A DNA stretch of 64,000 nt, from NCBI GenBank assembly GCA_000808095.1, contig CP009910.1, positions 836,695-900,694 on the forward strand. Direction: 5' to 3'. This document shows positions 50,949 through 60,135 of the stretch, in pieces. How positions within the stretch are numbered: the stretch's first letter is position 1; each line of letters begins with the position of its first letter. This stretch comes from Borreliella chilensis (GTDB lineage: Bacteria > Spirochaetota > Spirochaetia > Borreliales > Borreliaceae). The translations under genes and the position numbers were made by a program. The notes below the pieces were generated by a model. It worked only from the letters and a program-made list of their open reading frames with translations. It made no database searches and was not told the DNA's origin.

Positions 50949-53801
50949 TTGGAAAAAAAATTGGAAAAAAAAATTATCGTAAGGGGAGCAAAAGAACATA
51001 ATTTGAAAAATATTGATGCTGATATTCCAAAAGATAGTTTAGTTGTAATATCTGGCAAGAGCGGTTCTGGTAAATCTTCGCTGGCTTTTGATACTATTTT
51101 TGCAGAGGGGCAAAGAAGGTATATGGAATCTGTTTCAGCTTATGCTAGGCAGTTTTTGGGCGTAATGAAAAAACCTAATGTTGATTATATAGACGGCCTT
51201 TCTCCTTCTATAGCTATTGAGCAAAGAACAATAAGTAATAATCCTCGTTCTACTGTTGGAACAATTACTGAGATTTATGATTATTATAGACTAATATTTG
51301 CTAAAATAGGTAAAGCTTACTGTCCAAATGATGGCAGGTTAATAGAAGAACAATCTTTGGATAAAATAGTTAATACTATTTTAAGTTATTCTGAGGAGTC
51401 TAAGGTTGTACTTTTTGCGCCAATTGTAAAGGGCTCTAAAGGTTCGCATAAAAAAGTTTTAGAAAAGATATTAAATCAAGGTTTCAATAGAGTCAGAATA
51501 AATTCTGAAGATTATTTAATAGAAGATGCGCTTAATTTGAATTTGCATAAAAATAAAAAACATACCATTGAAATCATAGTTGATAGAATCAAACTTAGCA
51601 ATAATGTTCGGATTAGGCTTGCAGAATCTATTGAGACTGCTCTTTCTGTTTCTAATGGATATTTGCGAGCGGAGATTGAGAATGGTTTGGAAAAAATAGA
51701 TAGACTCTTTACAGAGCATAATAGTTGTCCTTTGTGTGGATTTTCACTTCCTTTGATAGAGCCCAGGCTTTTTTCATTTAATAGTCCATTTGGTGCTTGC
51801 AGCGAGTGTTCTGGGCTTGGAGTTACGCTCGAGTTTGATTTTGAGAGTATCTGTCCTGATACCAGCCTTTCTTTTAATGATGATGCTTTTATTACGTTTA
51901 AGACAAGTTCGTCTTGGTCAGTAGCTATTTTTAAAGGACTTGCTAAGCATTATAATTTTGAATTAAATACTCCTGTAAAAGACATTCCGGACAAAGTTCT
52001 TAAACAGATTTTATACGGTTCAAATGAAAACATAGATTTTATTTATCAGTCCAAAGAAATGGAAGCAAAGGAGTTGGATGGAGGGTTTCATTATTCTAAA
52101 AAATTTGAAGGTCTTTTACCTCTTTTAAAAAGACGATATCTTGCAACAGAATCAGAGAGTACTAAAATGTTTTACGAAAATTTGATGTCTAAAAAAATTT
52201 GTAATTCATGTAAGGGGAAGCGCTTAAGCGTTGGCGCTTTAACTGTAAAAATCAATGGAAGAGATATTCAAGATCTTAGCAATTTATCTGTATTTGATTC
52301 TTATGTTTTTTTTGAAAACTTACAGCTTGATGTGGTGGATGAAAAAATATCTAAAGAAATTTTAAAGGAGATTAAAAGTAGGCTTAAATTTTTAATTGAT
52401 GTTGGTCTTTCTTATTTATATTTAAATAGAATATCGGGTAGTCTTTCTGGGGGTGAGACTCAGCGCATTAGGCTTGCTACTCAAATAGGATCAGCGCTTT
52501 CAGGTGTTATTTACGTTCTTGATGAGCCAAGTATTGGTCTTCATCAAAAAGATAACGAGAAATTAATTTCTACTCTTGTTAATCTTAAAAATCTTGGCAA
52601 TACGGTAATTGTTGTTGAGCATGATGAGCAAACTTTGCGTACTGCAGACTATATTATTGATATGGGCCCTGGTGCTGGAATTCTTGGAGGAGAAATAGTT
52701 GCAAAGGGAACTTTAACTGATATTTTAAATAGTAAGAGTAGTTTGACTGGTCAATATTTGAGCGGTAAGTTTAAGATAAATGTTCCAAGTTCTAGAAGAA
52801 AGGCAGATAAGGGAGAAATCTTGCTTTTAGGTGCTAATAAAAATAATCTTAAGAATATTAATGTAAGCATTCCTTTGGGAGTTTTTACTGTAATAACAGG
52901 TGTTTCTGGTAGTGGAAAAAGTACTTTACTTAACGAGGTCTTATATCCAGCTCTTGATAACAGATTGAAGCTTAATGTAAATTATTGTGACGGTTTTAAA
53001 GATATTGTTGGATACGAAAAAATCGACAAAATTATTCAAATAAATCAAAAGCCAATAGGCAGAACTTCAAGATCAAATCCGGCAACTTATGTTGGATTTT
53101 TCACAGAAATTAGAGAACTTTTTGCTAGGCTTCCGGATGCAAAGTCAAGAGGTTTTAAAGCCGGTAGGTTTTCTTTTAATGTTAAAGGTGGAAGGTGCGA
53201 GAAATGTCAGGGGGACGGATATCTTAATATTCAAATGCATTTTTTACCAGATGTCTTTATTCCTTGTGATTTGTGTAAGGGTAAAAAATTTAATGAAGAG
53301 ACTTTAGAAGTTAGGTACAAAGGGAAAAATATACATGATGTTTTAGAGATGAGTGTGTTTGAAGCTAAAAATTTTTTTGAGAATGTTCCAAAAATTAATC
53401 ATTATTTAACATTTTTAATTGAAGTTGGTCTTGAATATATTAAGTTAGGGCAATCTGCAACAACTTTATCGGGAGGAGAAGCCCAACGTATTAAATTAGC
53501 TTTTGAGTTAAGTAAAAAGAGTACAGGTAAGACCTTTTATATTATTGATGAACCAACAACCGGATTACATTTTGATGATATAAAGAAGTTGTTAGAAGTT
53601 TTGCAACGCTTAGTTTCTAATGGTAATACAGTTGTACTCATAGAGCATAATTTGGATGTAATTAAACAGGCAGACTATATAATAGATTTGGGTCCTGATG
53701 GTGGATTGGCAGGGGGGAATATTGTTGTTTCTGGTATTCCTGAAGAGGTTGCAAAATGCGAGAATTCCTATACAGGAATGTTTTTAAAAAATCTTTTGTA
53801 A
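50949..53801 (+). CDS. uvrA: UvrABC system protein A
   Basis: Damage-sensing ABC ATPase of 950 residues, a dimer that loads UvrB. The first ATPase half has Walker A I-S-G-K-S-G-S-G-K-S-S near the N terminus, with signature S-G-S-L-S-G-G-E-T-Q-R. The second half has T-G-V-S-G-S-G-K-S-T and T-L-S-G-G-E-A-Q-R. Zinc modules are visible: C-P-L-C plus C-S-E-C in the first half, and C-E-K-C plus C-D-L-C in the second. The start is TTG at 50949 with GAGAGG at 50937-50942. The lptD reading frame begins 46 bases before its end. Confidence 0.98.
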   Translation: MEKKLEKKIIVRGAKEHNLKNIDADIPKDSLVVISGKSGSGKSSLAFDTIFAEGQRRYMESVSAYARQFLGVMKKPNVDYIDGLSPSIAIEQRTISNNPRSTVGTITEIYDYYRLIFAKIGKAYCPNDGRLIEEQSLDKIVNTILSYSEESKVVLFAPIVKGSKGSHKKVLEKILNQGFNRVRINSEDYLIEDALNLNLHKNKKHTIEIIVDRIKLSNNVRIRLAESIETALSVSNGYLRAEIENGLEKIDRLFTEHNSCPLCGFSLPLIEPRLFSFNSPFGACSECSGLGVTLEFDFESICPDTSLSFNDDAFITFKTSSSWSVAIFKGLAKHYNFELNTPVKDIPDKVLKQILYGSNENIDFIYQSKEMEAKELDGGFHYSKKFEGLLPLLKRRYLATESESTKMFYENLMSKKICNSCKGKRLSVGALTVKINGRDIQDLSNLSVFDSYVFFENLQLDVVDEKISKEILKEIKSRLKFLIDVGLSYLYLNRISGSLSGGETQRIRLATQIGSALSGVIYVLDEPSIGLHQKDNEKLISTLVNLKNLGNTVIVVEHDEQTLRTADYIIDMGPGAGILGGEIVAKGTLTDILNSKSSLTGQYLSGKFKINVPSSRRKADKGEILLLGANKNNLKNINVSIPLGVFTVITGVSGSGKSTLLNEVLYPALDNRLKLNVNYCDGFKDIVGYEKIDKIIQINQKPIGRTSRSNPATYVGFFTEIRELFARLPDAKSRGFKAGRFSFNVKGGRCEKCQGDGYLNIQMHFLPDVFIPCDLCKGKKFNEETLEVRYKGKNIHDVLEMSVFEAKNFFENVPKINHYLTFLIEVGLEYIKLGQSATTLSGGEAQRIKLAFELSKKSTGKTFYIIDEPTTGLHFDDIKKLLEVLQRLVSNGNTVVLIEHNLDVIKQADYIIDLGPDGGLAGGNIVVSGIPEEVAKCENSYTGMFLKNLL

Positions 53802-56800
53802 TATTGTTTATTTTTTTAACAGTTTCTAATGTAATTTTTGCTCAGACTGTAAATGATGAAAATTATAAAAAAAGAAGAGATAAATTAACTTTAAGTCAAA
53901 AATCTTATTTAAGAGAACTTGAGCTTTCAACTGATGAAGATTTGAAAAAATGGGCTTTAAAAGAAGGCTTAAAAGAAACAGATGTTTCAAAAATACGAGA
54001 ATTGCTTTTAAAAAAGTTTGGAATAGATCCTGAGCTTTTTATCAAAGGAAAAGGACTTGCTGGATCTGGTAGATATAAAATAATAATTGAGACTACAGAC
54101 AATCTTGAGAATTTTACTTATGAACTTACTAAGGATGAAAATATTGTTTTTGAAGGAAGAGTTAATATCTTGGTTGAAGATATTAAAGAGAATAAGAAAC
54201 ATAATATTAAAGGTGATAGGATAGTACTTAATAAGAACTCAAAAAAACTTTATTCTATTGGAAATGTCGAATATATTCTTGATATGGACTCTAATGAAAA
54301 GCTTTATTTTTATGGTAATGAATTTTTTGTTGATTTTGATTCTCAAAATTTTCTATTAAAAGACGGCATTCTTCAAAAAAAAATGCAAAAAAATCAAATA
54401 GATCATATTCTTTCGTTTGGAGGAAAGGTTTTAAAAAAAATAGATAATGATGTTACTATTTTGGAACAAGCCTTTGCAACAACTAGTAAAATTCCAGAGC
54501 CTTACTATTCTATTAAAGCTTCTAAAATATGGGTATTGCCTTCAGGAGATTTTGGATTTTTAAATGCTATATTTTATATGGGAAAAGTTCCGGTGTTTTA
54601 TATTCCTTTTTTTTTCAGACCGGGAGATAGTTTGTTTTTTAATCCATCTTTAGGTTTAAATCCACGAAAAGGTTTTTCTATTTTTAATACTATTTATCTT
54701 CTTGGCAAGAAATCTTCTAGCGAAGATTCTTCTTTTTTAGATTTTGATTTCAATTCTGTTTATAATTCAAGTAAAAAACCTTATATAAGAAATGGATATT
54801 TAACTTATTTTTTTGCAGAAAATTCATCATCCAATGTAGATAAAGATTATGTTAAATTAATTTTTGATATCTATGCTAATTTAGGATTTTATTCCGGAAT
54901 TGATTTTGATTTGGGAAATACTTTAGTATATTTTAAAACTTTTGAAGGAAATTTTGGGCTAGGCTTTACTAGAAATGTTTATAGTTACGGTGGTGGATAT
55001 TATCCTTTTGATAATAGAACTTTAAAACAATCTCTTTTTAATTTTTCCAATCTTAACAAAGGAGACATATTTGGATTTGAAGTTCCTTTTAGATATTTAT
55101 TTAAATTAAAAACAGAATTTCTTTTAAGTGATGCACTTTTTTCAGTTCTTTTAGAGCACTATTCTGATCCATATGTTAATATTGATTTTAGAGATAGGAT
55201 AGAAGGTTCTACATTTTTTTCTCTTTTAAATTTAGATAAAGATTCAGTTAAAGAGCAAACTAGCATTAACACTTTTGATTGGAATTTGTCTTCTTTTTAT
55301 AGTCGAACATTTGATGATAATTCAATTTTAGATTACAAGTTAAATAATTTAGGTTTAAGTTTTAAATTATCAGGTTACGAGAATCTTTATGTTAAATCTC
55401 CTTTGGAGAAACCAAAGGAGATAAATGATCCCACAAGAAAATGGTTTTATTTGGAGAGAATTTATTTTCCATATATTGATTTAAATTTTCAGAAAGATCT
55501 TTACAATAATAAATGGATATTCTCCTCAAATAATGCTAAAGAAATGATAATGCGTCCAGAAATTAAAAACATCAAAGAAAAAGATAAAAATATTGTTAAA
55601 GGAGAAGATACCGAAAAAATAAAAGATTTAAGCAAGAATTTATACATTTCCCCAGAACCAATTGTTTCAAATGAGACTAATCAATTCGATTCTTTTTTTG
55701 TTAGGTTTGGCATTAATCCTTATTTAAGAAATAATGTCTTTTTCAATAATTATGGAATAACAAGTCCAAAAGACTTTAATTATGAGATAAAAAATTATTT
55801 ATTTGATATAAAAAACAAAACGGATATAAAAATCCATGCTGATTTTTATAATCGTTTAATTACTTTTGAAAATTTGTTATATCTTAATACTATTGAGTAC
55901 AATCCTTTAAATAAAGATTTTAAACTTGAAGAGAAAGATAAAAAAAGTGAACATTCTATTATTAATCAAATAAATTTAAACTTGCTTCCTTTTATTAGGT
56001 ATCCCTTATTCTCTAGAAGTGTTTTAAAGTTTGAGAATAAATTTACTTTTTATTCATTTAATAAAAAGTATGATGCTGCTGCAAAATCTTTGGTTAATAA
56101 GAATAGTAGTATTTTTTTATCTGATCCAGAAACTTTTTATCAAAGTTTAACAGCTTCTTTAATTTATGATTATAATTATTTTAATGCTGAGCTTTCAGGT
56201 GAATTGAAAAATAGTTTTGAAGATATTAAAGCTTCTTCTGAACTTAAAATTTCCTTAGATTTTCCTTATTTGTTACAAGAAGCTGGAATTGGGATTAAAT
56301 ATTCTAAAAAGTTTAAAGAAGATGTTTTGAAAAACCCTGGAATTTCTGTTGTTCAGCCTTTTTTAAATCCTTTGGAGCCCCAAAAACCATCATCACCTTA
56401 TAAAAATTTAGAAATGGCTCCTGCTTTGTATTATAAAATTGAGCCGAGATATTTGGATTATTTTAAATTTAGGTTTTTAGCTGCCTATGATCCTTTAATA
56501 AACAGAGTTTCTGAACTTTCATTTAAACTTAATGTTTTCGATTTTCAGTTTTTGTTTGTAATGAAAGATGATTTTGAATATAATTATGACCCTTTAAAAG
56601 GAGATTTTTCTAAGATTGGAATTACAACTAAACTTGTTCCGTATTCTTTCGATTCTAGTTACAAAAAGGATTTGTATGTTTTAAATTTTTTTGATAAAAA
56701 ACTTTCTTTTTCTTTAGGGATAGATACTGGTTGGAAAATAAATTTGCAAAAATTTACGGATAATGAACTTTGGTCCGCATTAACTTTTAAGGTTAAATAT

Positions 56801-57205
56801 ACAGAATTTTTTGAAATCTATTTTTCTACTCGTTCTGTGAATACCAAGACTTTTAAATACTTTAAAGGATATATGGACCAAATTGGCCTTGAGTCTGTCA
56901 ATGTTTTTACTGATTTATTGAAATCTTTTAATTTTTTTAATTCTCAAGACAGAAAAGATTCACTTTTTAAAATTAAAAAATTTTCATCAGGTTTTAAATT
57001 CAATTTTTATGATTGGAAATTTGTTGGTGAATATAATTTAGAACCAGATCTGTTAAGAGGGTCTGACGGGATTTATTCTCCTATTTGGAGAAATAATTTT
57101 ACAATTTATATTTCTTGGAATTTTTTTGCTCCAGTAAAAGCATCGTTTGAAAATAACAAAGATACAAACTATGAGCTTATCATTAATAGAAAAACAAAAA
57201 AATAA
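53756..57205 (+). CDS. lptD: LptD-like outer-membrane translocon
   Basis: 1149 residues, larger than E. coli LptD (784). A signal peptide (cleavage after I-F-A) is followed by an OstA/LptA-type jellyroll (about 95-235) and then the barrel, with the family hallmark G-K-V-P-V-F-Y-I-P-F-F-F-R-P-G-D and N-P-S-L-G near residue 280-300. The remainder alternates aromatic strands with Lys/Glu-rich loops and ends in a strand. There is no cysteine in the whole protein, so the disulfide maturation of E. coli LptD cannot apply. Work on the B. burgdorferi homologue (BB0838) ties it to surface display of lipoproteins. ATG 53756 has GAAGAGG seven bases upstream and lies inside uvrA. Confidence 0.9.
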   Translation: MREFLYRNVFKKSFVILFIFLTVSNVIFAQTVNDENYKKRRDKLTLSQKSYLRELELSTDEDLKKWALKEGLKETDVSKIRELLLKKFGIDPELFIKGKGLAGSGRYKIIIETTDNLENFTYELTKDENIVFEGRVNILVEDIKENKKHNIKGDRIVLNKNSKKLYSIGNVEYILDMDSNEKLYFYGNEFFVDFDSQNFLLKDGILQKKMQKNQIDHILSFGGKVLKKIDNDVTILEQAFATTSKIPEPYYSIKASKIWVLPSGDFGFLNAIFYMGKVPVFYIPFFFRPGDSLFFNPSLGLNPRKGFSIFNTIYLLGKKSSSEDSSFLDFDFNSVYNSSKKPYIRNGYLTYFFAENSSSNVDKDYVKLIFDIYANLGFYSGIDFDLGNTLVYFKTFEGNFGLGFTRNVYSYGGGYYPFDNRTLKQSLFNFSNLNKGDIFGFEVPFRYLFKLKTEFLLSDALFSVLLEHYSDPYVNIDFRDRIEGSTFFSLLNLDKDSVKEQTSINTFDWNLSSFYSRTFDDNSILDYKLNNLGLSFKLSGYENLYVKSPLEKPKEINDPTRKWFYLERIYFPYIDLNFQKDLYNNKWIFSSNNAKEMIMRPEIKNIKEKDKNIVKGEDTEKIKDLSKNLYISPEPIVSNETNQFDSFFVRFGINPYLRNNVFFNNYGITSPKDFNYEIKNYLFDIKNKTDIKIHADFYNRLITFENLLYLNTIEYNPLNKDFKLEEKDKKSEHSIINQINLNLLPFIRYPLFSRSVLKFENKFTFYSFNKKYDAAAKSLVNKNSSIFLSDPETFYQSLTASLIYDYNYFNAELSGELKNSFEDIKASSELKISLDFPYLLQEAGIGIKYSKKFKEDVLKNPGISVVQPFLNPLEPQKPSSPYKNLEMAPALYYKIEPRYLDYFKFRFLAAYDPLINRVSELSFKLNVFDFQFLFVMKDDFEYNYDPLKGDFSKIGITTKLVPYSFDSSYKKDLYVLNFFDKKLSFSLGIDTGWKINLQKFTDNELWSALTFKVKYTEFFEIYFSTRSVNTKTFKYFKGYMDQIGLESVNVFTDLLKSFNFFNSQDRKDSLFKIKKFSSGFKFNFYDWKFVGEYNLEPDLLRGSDGIYSPIWRNNFTIYISWNFFAPVKASFENNKDTNYELIINRKTKK

Positions 57206-57229
57206 GAAGGTTTTCATTTATTAACAATA

Positions 57230-57772
57230 TTATTTTTTTATAGTTTTTGTTATTAAAATATTTATTGTTTTTTTTGTATCAATTCCTACTTTTGTTATGT
57301 TGAGTTTTAAAATAGATGGATATTTAATAGAAGAGATTAAAATATTGCTATTTTTGTTTTTGGAAAAGATTTCTAGTGGATATGCGTTAAATTTAAATGA
57401 AGTTTTAGGGCCAATGAAAAACTCTCTATATTTATTTTTATAGGTTTCTTTATTGTTTATTGCAAGATCTTCTTTTTTAAAGACAATTTTATTGTTGTTA
57501 AGACTAGTGTTTTGCCAATCTATTTTTACTATATCTAAACTATTGTTTGTAATTTGAATATGGATAAATTCGTTTGTTGCTTTAATTGTGTCTATGTTGA
57601 TGTATTTAGAGGAAGACTCTAAAACTTTAAAATTAATTTCATAATTATGAGTTGTTTTCACTGTTGAACAACAAGAAAAACAGCTTATTGAAATTAAAAA
57701 TATTGTTTTTATGGATTTTTTGGCAATATCTTTACTTAAGCTTGTGAAAGCCCAGGTCTGCAATATTTTCAT
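57230..57772 (-). CDS. Predicted small lipoprotein of unknown function
   Basis: 180 residues from ATG 57772. A hydrophobic stretch T-I-F-L-I-S-I-S-C-F-S-C-C follows an unusually long polar N terminus; the lipobox Cys is 31 or 34. The mature part is beta-rich with two domains' worth of strands and no known family. The ATG lies within the RNase H gene; the ribosome binding AGGA is only about two bases from it. A natural lipoprotein start would be about 15 codons later, where only an AUU (57727) is in frame, so the start is uncertain. It converges with lptD across 24 bases. Confidence 0.6.
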   Translation of the reverse strand: MKILQTWAFTSLSKDIAKKSIKTIFLISISCFSCCSTVKTTHNYEINFKVLESSSKYINIDTIKATNEFIHIQITNNSLDIVKIDWQNTSLNNNKIVFKKEDLAINNKETYKNKYREFFIGPKTSFKFNAYPLEIFSKNKNSNILISSIKYPSILKLNITKVGIDTKKTINILITKTIKK

Positions 57773-58334
57773 TTCCTGGAACAAAAGAAATTTTTCCACC
57801 TTGTTCTTCAAATTTTTTTCTTAGTATAACTGCCTTTTTGATCAAATTAATAGTAGTTTCTTTTAATTTTTTATTATTATAGATTCCTTTTGACCAATAG
57901 TCAATTATTAATTTACTGTCACCAAATACGGTTGTTATATTCTCTTTTAATGCTATTTTTAGCGCTGTATATAGGGCAAGCAGTTCTCCGAAGTTATTGC
58001 TAATTCCTTGAAAATTTTTGATATAATGATTGCCATATTCATTAATTAAAGCTTTATCTAGGATTTTATCCAATATTGAAATTCCTTTTTCGTTTACAAC
58101 CCTAATCTCTACGCCTTTTCCTCTTCCTGTTCCAGAATCAAAATATATTCCAATTGGTGGGTGATGGCAAATTTTATTTTCATTGTTGAATAGCCAATTT
58201 TGAGCTTGTTCTAATGTTTTAAAGCTTTTTATTTTATTGTTTTTTCCTTTGATAATAGTTTTGCATTCTTCCCAGGATTTGAAAATAATTTTTTCATTAC
58301 TATTGATTAAAATGCATGCATAATATTTGCTCAT
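57732..58334 (-). CDS. RNase HI with N-terminal viroplasmin-like domain
   Basis: 200 residues. Residues 1-55 match the caulimovirus-viroplasmin/hybrid-binding domain found at the N terminus of eukaryotic and some bacterial RNase H1 (Y-Y-A-C-I, then S-W-E-E-C-K and K-S-F-K-T-L-E-Q-A-Q-N-W-L). The RNase H fold follows, with the four acidic catalytic residues Asp66 (I-Y-F-D-S-G), Glu117 (G-E-L-L-A), Asp139 (G-D-S-K-L-I) and Asp193 (N-I-A-D-L-G-F-H). It should cut RNA in RNA-DNA hybrids. It is sandwiched between lipoprotein genes in a minus-strand operon, ten bases after the upstream one. Confidence 0.82.
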   Translation of the reverse strand: MSKYYACILINSNEKIIFKSWEECKTIIKGKNNKIKSFKTLEQAQNWLFNNENKICHHPPIGIYFDSGTGRGKGVEIRVVNEKGISILDKILDKALINEYGNHYIKNFQGISNNFGELLALYTALKIALKENITTVFGDSKLIIDYWSKGIYNNKKLKETTINLIKKAVILRKKFEEQGGKISFVPGNENIADLGFHKLK

Positions 58335-58343
58335 AAGGTAGTA

Positions 58344-59957
58344 TCAGCTTCCTGAACACCAGAAGTTTGTTATGTTGCAAGCTCTTCCAAAGATTTTTTC
58401 TTTCGATTTTTTTGATTCTATTACATCTACTATTTCTTTGTTATAGCCAATGAATTTTTCTTTTAAGGTTGGTTTAATAAGCCTTTTAGGCAGCATGCTT
58501 GGGAGTATTCCCGTAATTGTGTAAGACATGTAAAAATTGTAAGCGGCTGCATTTATTTCTCCAGGAGTAATTATTCCCGAAATTTCGTAGTTTCTTGATA
58601 CATTAAGTCCTGCTATTTTATATATCCTATCAACTACTAAAGAACAATAGGTTTTGTTATGAATTTCTTCAAGATTAAATGAATCTGTCCATAAATTAGA
58701 AGATATTAATGGAATCATGTATCCAAAGTTATTGTCAATGTATCTGCTTCTTCCAAAATTAATAGCTTTTTGAATTGTTCTTTTATCTGTTATTGGTGAG
58801 AATATTTTTAATATTCTTGATTGTACATATGTTGAAAGCTTTTCATATCCCGATCCTTGAGTTGATGCTGTATCGAATTTGATTTGATTACTTGTAATTA
58901 TTGATTTTATATCAAAGCTATCATTTCCGTTGAATGCAATTTTTTTAGTAGCTTCATATTTTTCTTCATCAAATATTCCTACATGTTGCCAAAAATAAAA
59001 AAACTCTGTCCAATCTATTTTGGGTTTTATTAGTATTATGTCGCCATTTGATAAAAGCGATCTTAATTTTTCAGGTGTTATTTCAATGCCTGTATTTGGG
59101 TCTATTATTTTAGGAATTAGATCATATTGATTGTTATTATAGTCAACAGTTGACCTTCTTACTCTTTTAGCTGTTTTAGGTTGTTTTGAATAATACAATT
59201 CATTATGAAGGTCTGCAAATCTTTGTTTTTCAATTATTATTTTTATTATACTGTTTTCAACTTTTAAAAAATTCATAAATTGTTCAAAATATTTTTTGTC
59301 TTTTATTTTTAATAATTGATTTGCTATTATATGGGGCGCAACATATTCTTCTCCGTTTATTATTTCTTTTGTTATTGAGTTTATATTTTCTTGAGGAAAG
59401 AATGAGTTTATATAGCTTAATTGTATGTATCCTAAATTTTTGTTATGGAATGTTTGTTCAATTAGGTTTAAAATCTCTTTTTCTAGGTGCATTTGTAATT
59501 CTATTAATTCTGTCAATTTTTCATTATCTGAGTTTGTATGATTAAAATTTGTTTTTTTTTCAAAAGCAGTATCAATTTTAATTATTAGATTGCCATTAAT
59601 ATTGCTTTGATCTATAAACTTAGTCCATTCTGATTCACTGTTTAAATAATTTTTATAAGCATTTAAGTAGTTTTTTATTTCTTCTAGTTTTTGTGGACTT
59701 ATTTTGATTTTCGCTGCTGTTTGTTTTATTAAAAAATAATTATCATTATTATTTAAAATTTCTTGGATATTGGCTATTGGTATTCGGTATTCTATATTGG
59801 AAGGATTTTTTAATAAAGATCCTTCTAGTGGTATTTTTTGTGTTAATAAGATTTCTGATGTGTTTAGATTTGTTGTATTGTTGTCATTAATTAAGGAACA
59901 AGAGAGCATTGAGATATATGTAGTTAATATCGATATCAATTTATTAATTTTCTTCAT
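58344..59957 (-). CDS. Predicted lipoprotein with permuted NlpC/P60 (YiiX-like) domain
   Basis: 537 residues. The N terminus T-Y-I-S-M-L-S-C gives a lipobox with Cys20. Residues to about 295 are helical and unassigned. The C-terminal part looks like a circularly permuted papain-like fold: G-D-I-I-L-I (305-310), W-Q-H-V-G-I-F with His325, and late in the domain T-Y-C-S-L-V-V-D-R-I-Y with Cys438 as candidate nucleophile. Such YiiX/LRAT-like proteins include amidases, peptidases and acyltransferases; the reaction here is unknown. It heads the minus-strand operon opposite arcA. Confidence 0.72.
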   Translation of the reverse strand: MKKINKLISILTTYISMLSCSLINDNNTTNLNTSEILLTQKIPLEGSLLKNPSNIEYRIPIANIQEILNNNDNYFLIKQTAAKIKISPQKLEEIKNYLNAYKNYLNSESEWTKFIDQSNINGNLIIKIDTAFEKKTNFNHTNSDNEKLTELIELQMHLEKEILNLIEQTFHNKNLGYIQLSYINSFFPQENINSITKEIINGEEYVAPHIIANQLLKIKDKKYFEQFMNFLKVENSIIKIIIEKQRFADLHNELYYSKQPKTAKRVRRSTVDYNNNQYDLIPKIIDPNTGIEITPEKLRSLLSNGDIILIKPKIDWTEFFYFWQHVGIFDEEKYEATKKIAFNGNDSFDIKSIITSNQIKFDTASTQGSGYEKLSTYVQSRILKIFSPITDKRTIQKAINFGRSRYIDNNFGYMIPLISSNLWTDSFNLEEIHNKTYCSLVVDRIYKIAGLNVSRNYEISGIITPGEINAAAYNFYMSYTITGILPSMLPKRLIKPTLKEKFIGYNKEIVDVIESKKSKEKIFGRACNITNFWCSGS

Positions 59958-60071
59958 GGTAGTATTTTATCATACTTATGTTAAGGTTTTTATCAAAAGC
60001 ATTTTAATAATCTTTTTTCTATTTTTTTATAAGTTTTAGGTGTTTAATATTTTTAAATATGTTAAAAATAG

Positions 60072-60108
60072 TTGATATTTTTTAATATAAATTTTAATAT
60101 TTAAATAT
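60072..60108 (+). promoter_or_regulatory. Candidate promoter of the arcABD genes
   Basis: TTGATA (60072-60077), a 17-base spacer and TAATAT (60095-60100) form a plausible promoter. A perfect 12-bp palindrome, ATATTTAAATAT (60097-60108), overlaps the -10 and the likely start point and could bind a regulator. The 178-base gap from 59958 to 60135 also must contain the promoter of the divergent lipoprotein gene, which is not evident. Confidence 0.42.
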
Positions 60109-60135
60109 ATGGCAATTTTGATGAAGGAGAAATCA

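Noticed and set aside
60109..60135. Earlier ATG for arcA
   Set aside because: It would place the good AAGGAG ribosome binding site inside the gene and add nine residues foreign to the family.
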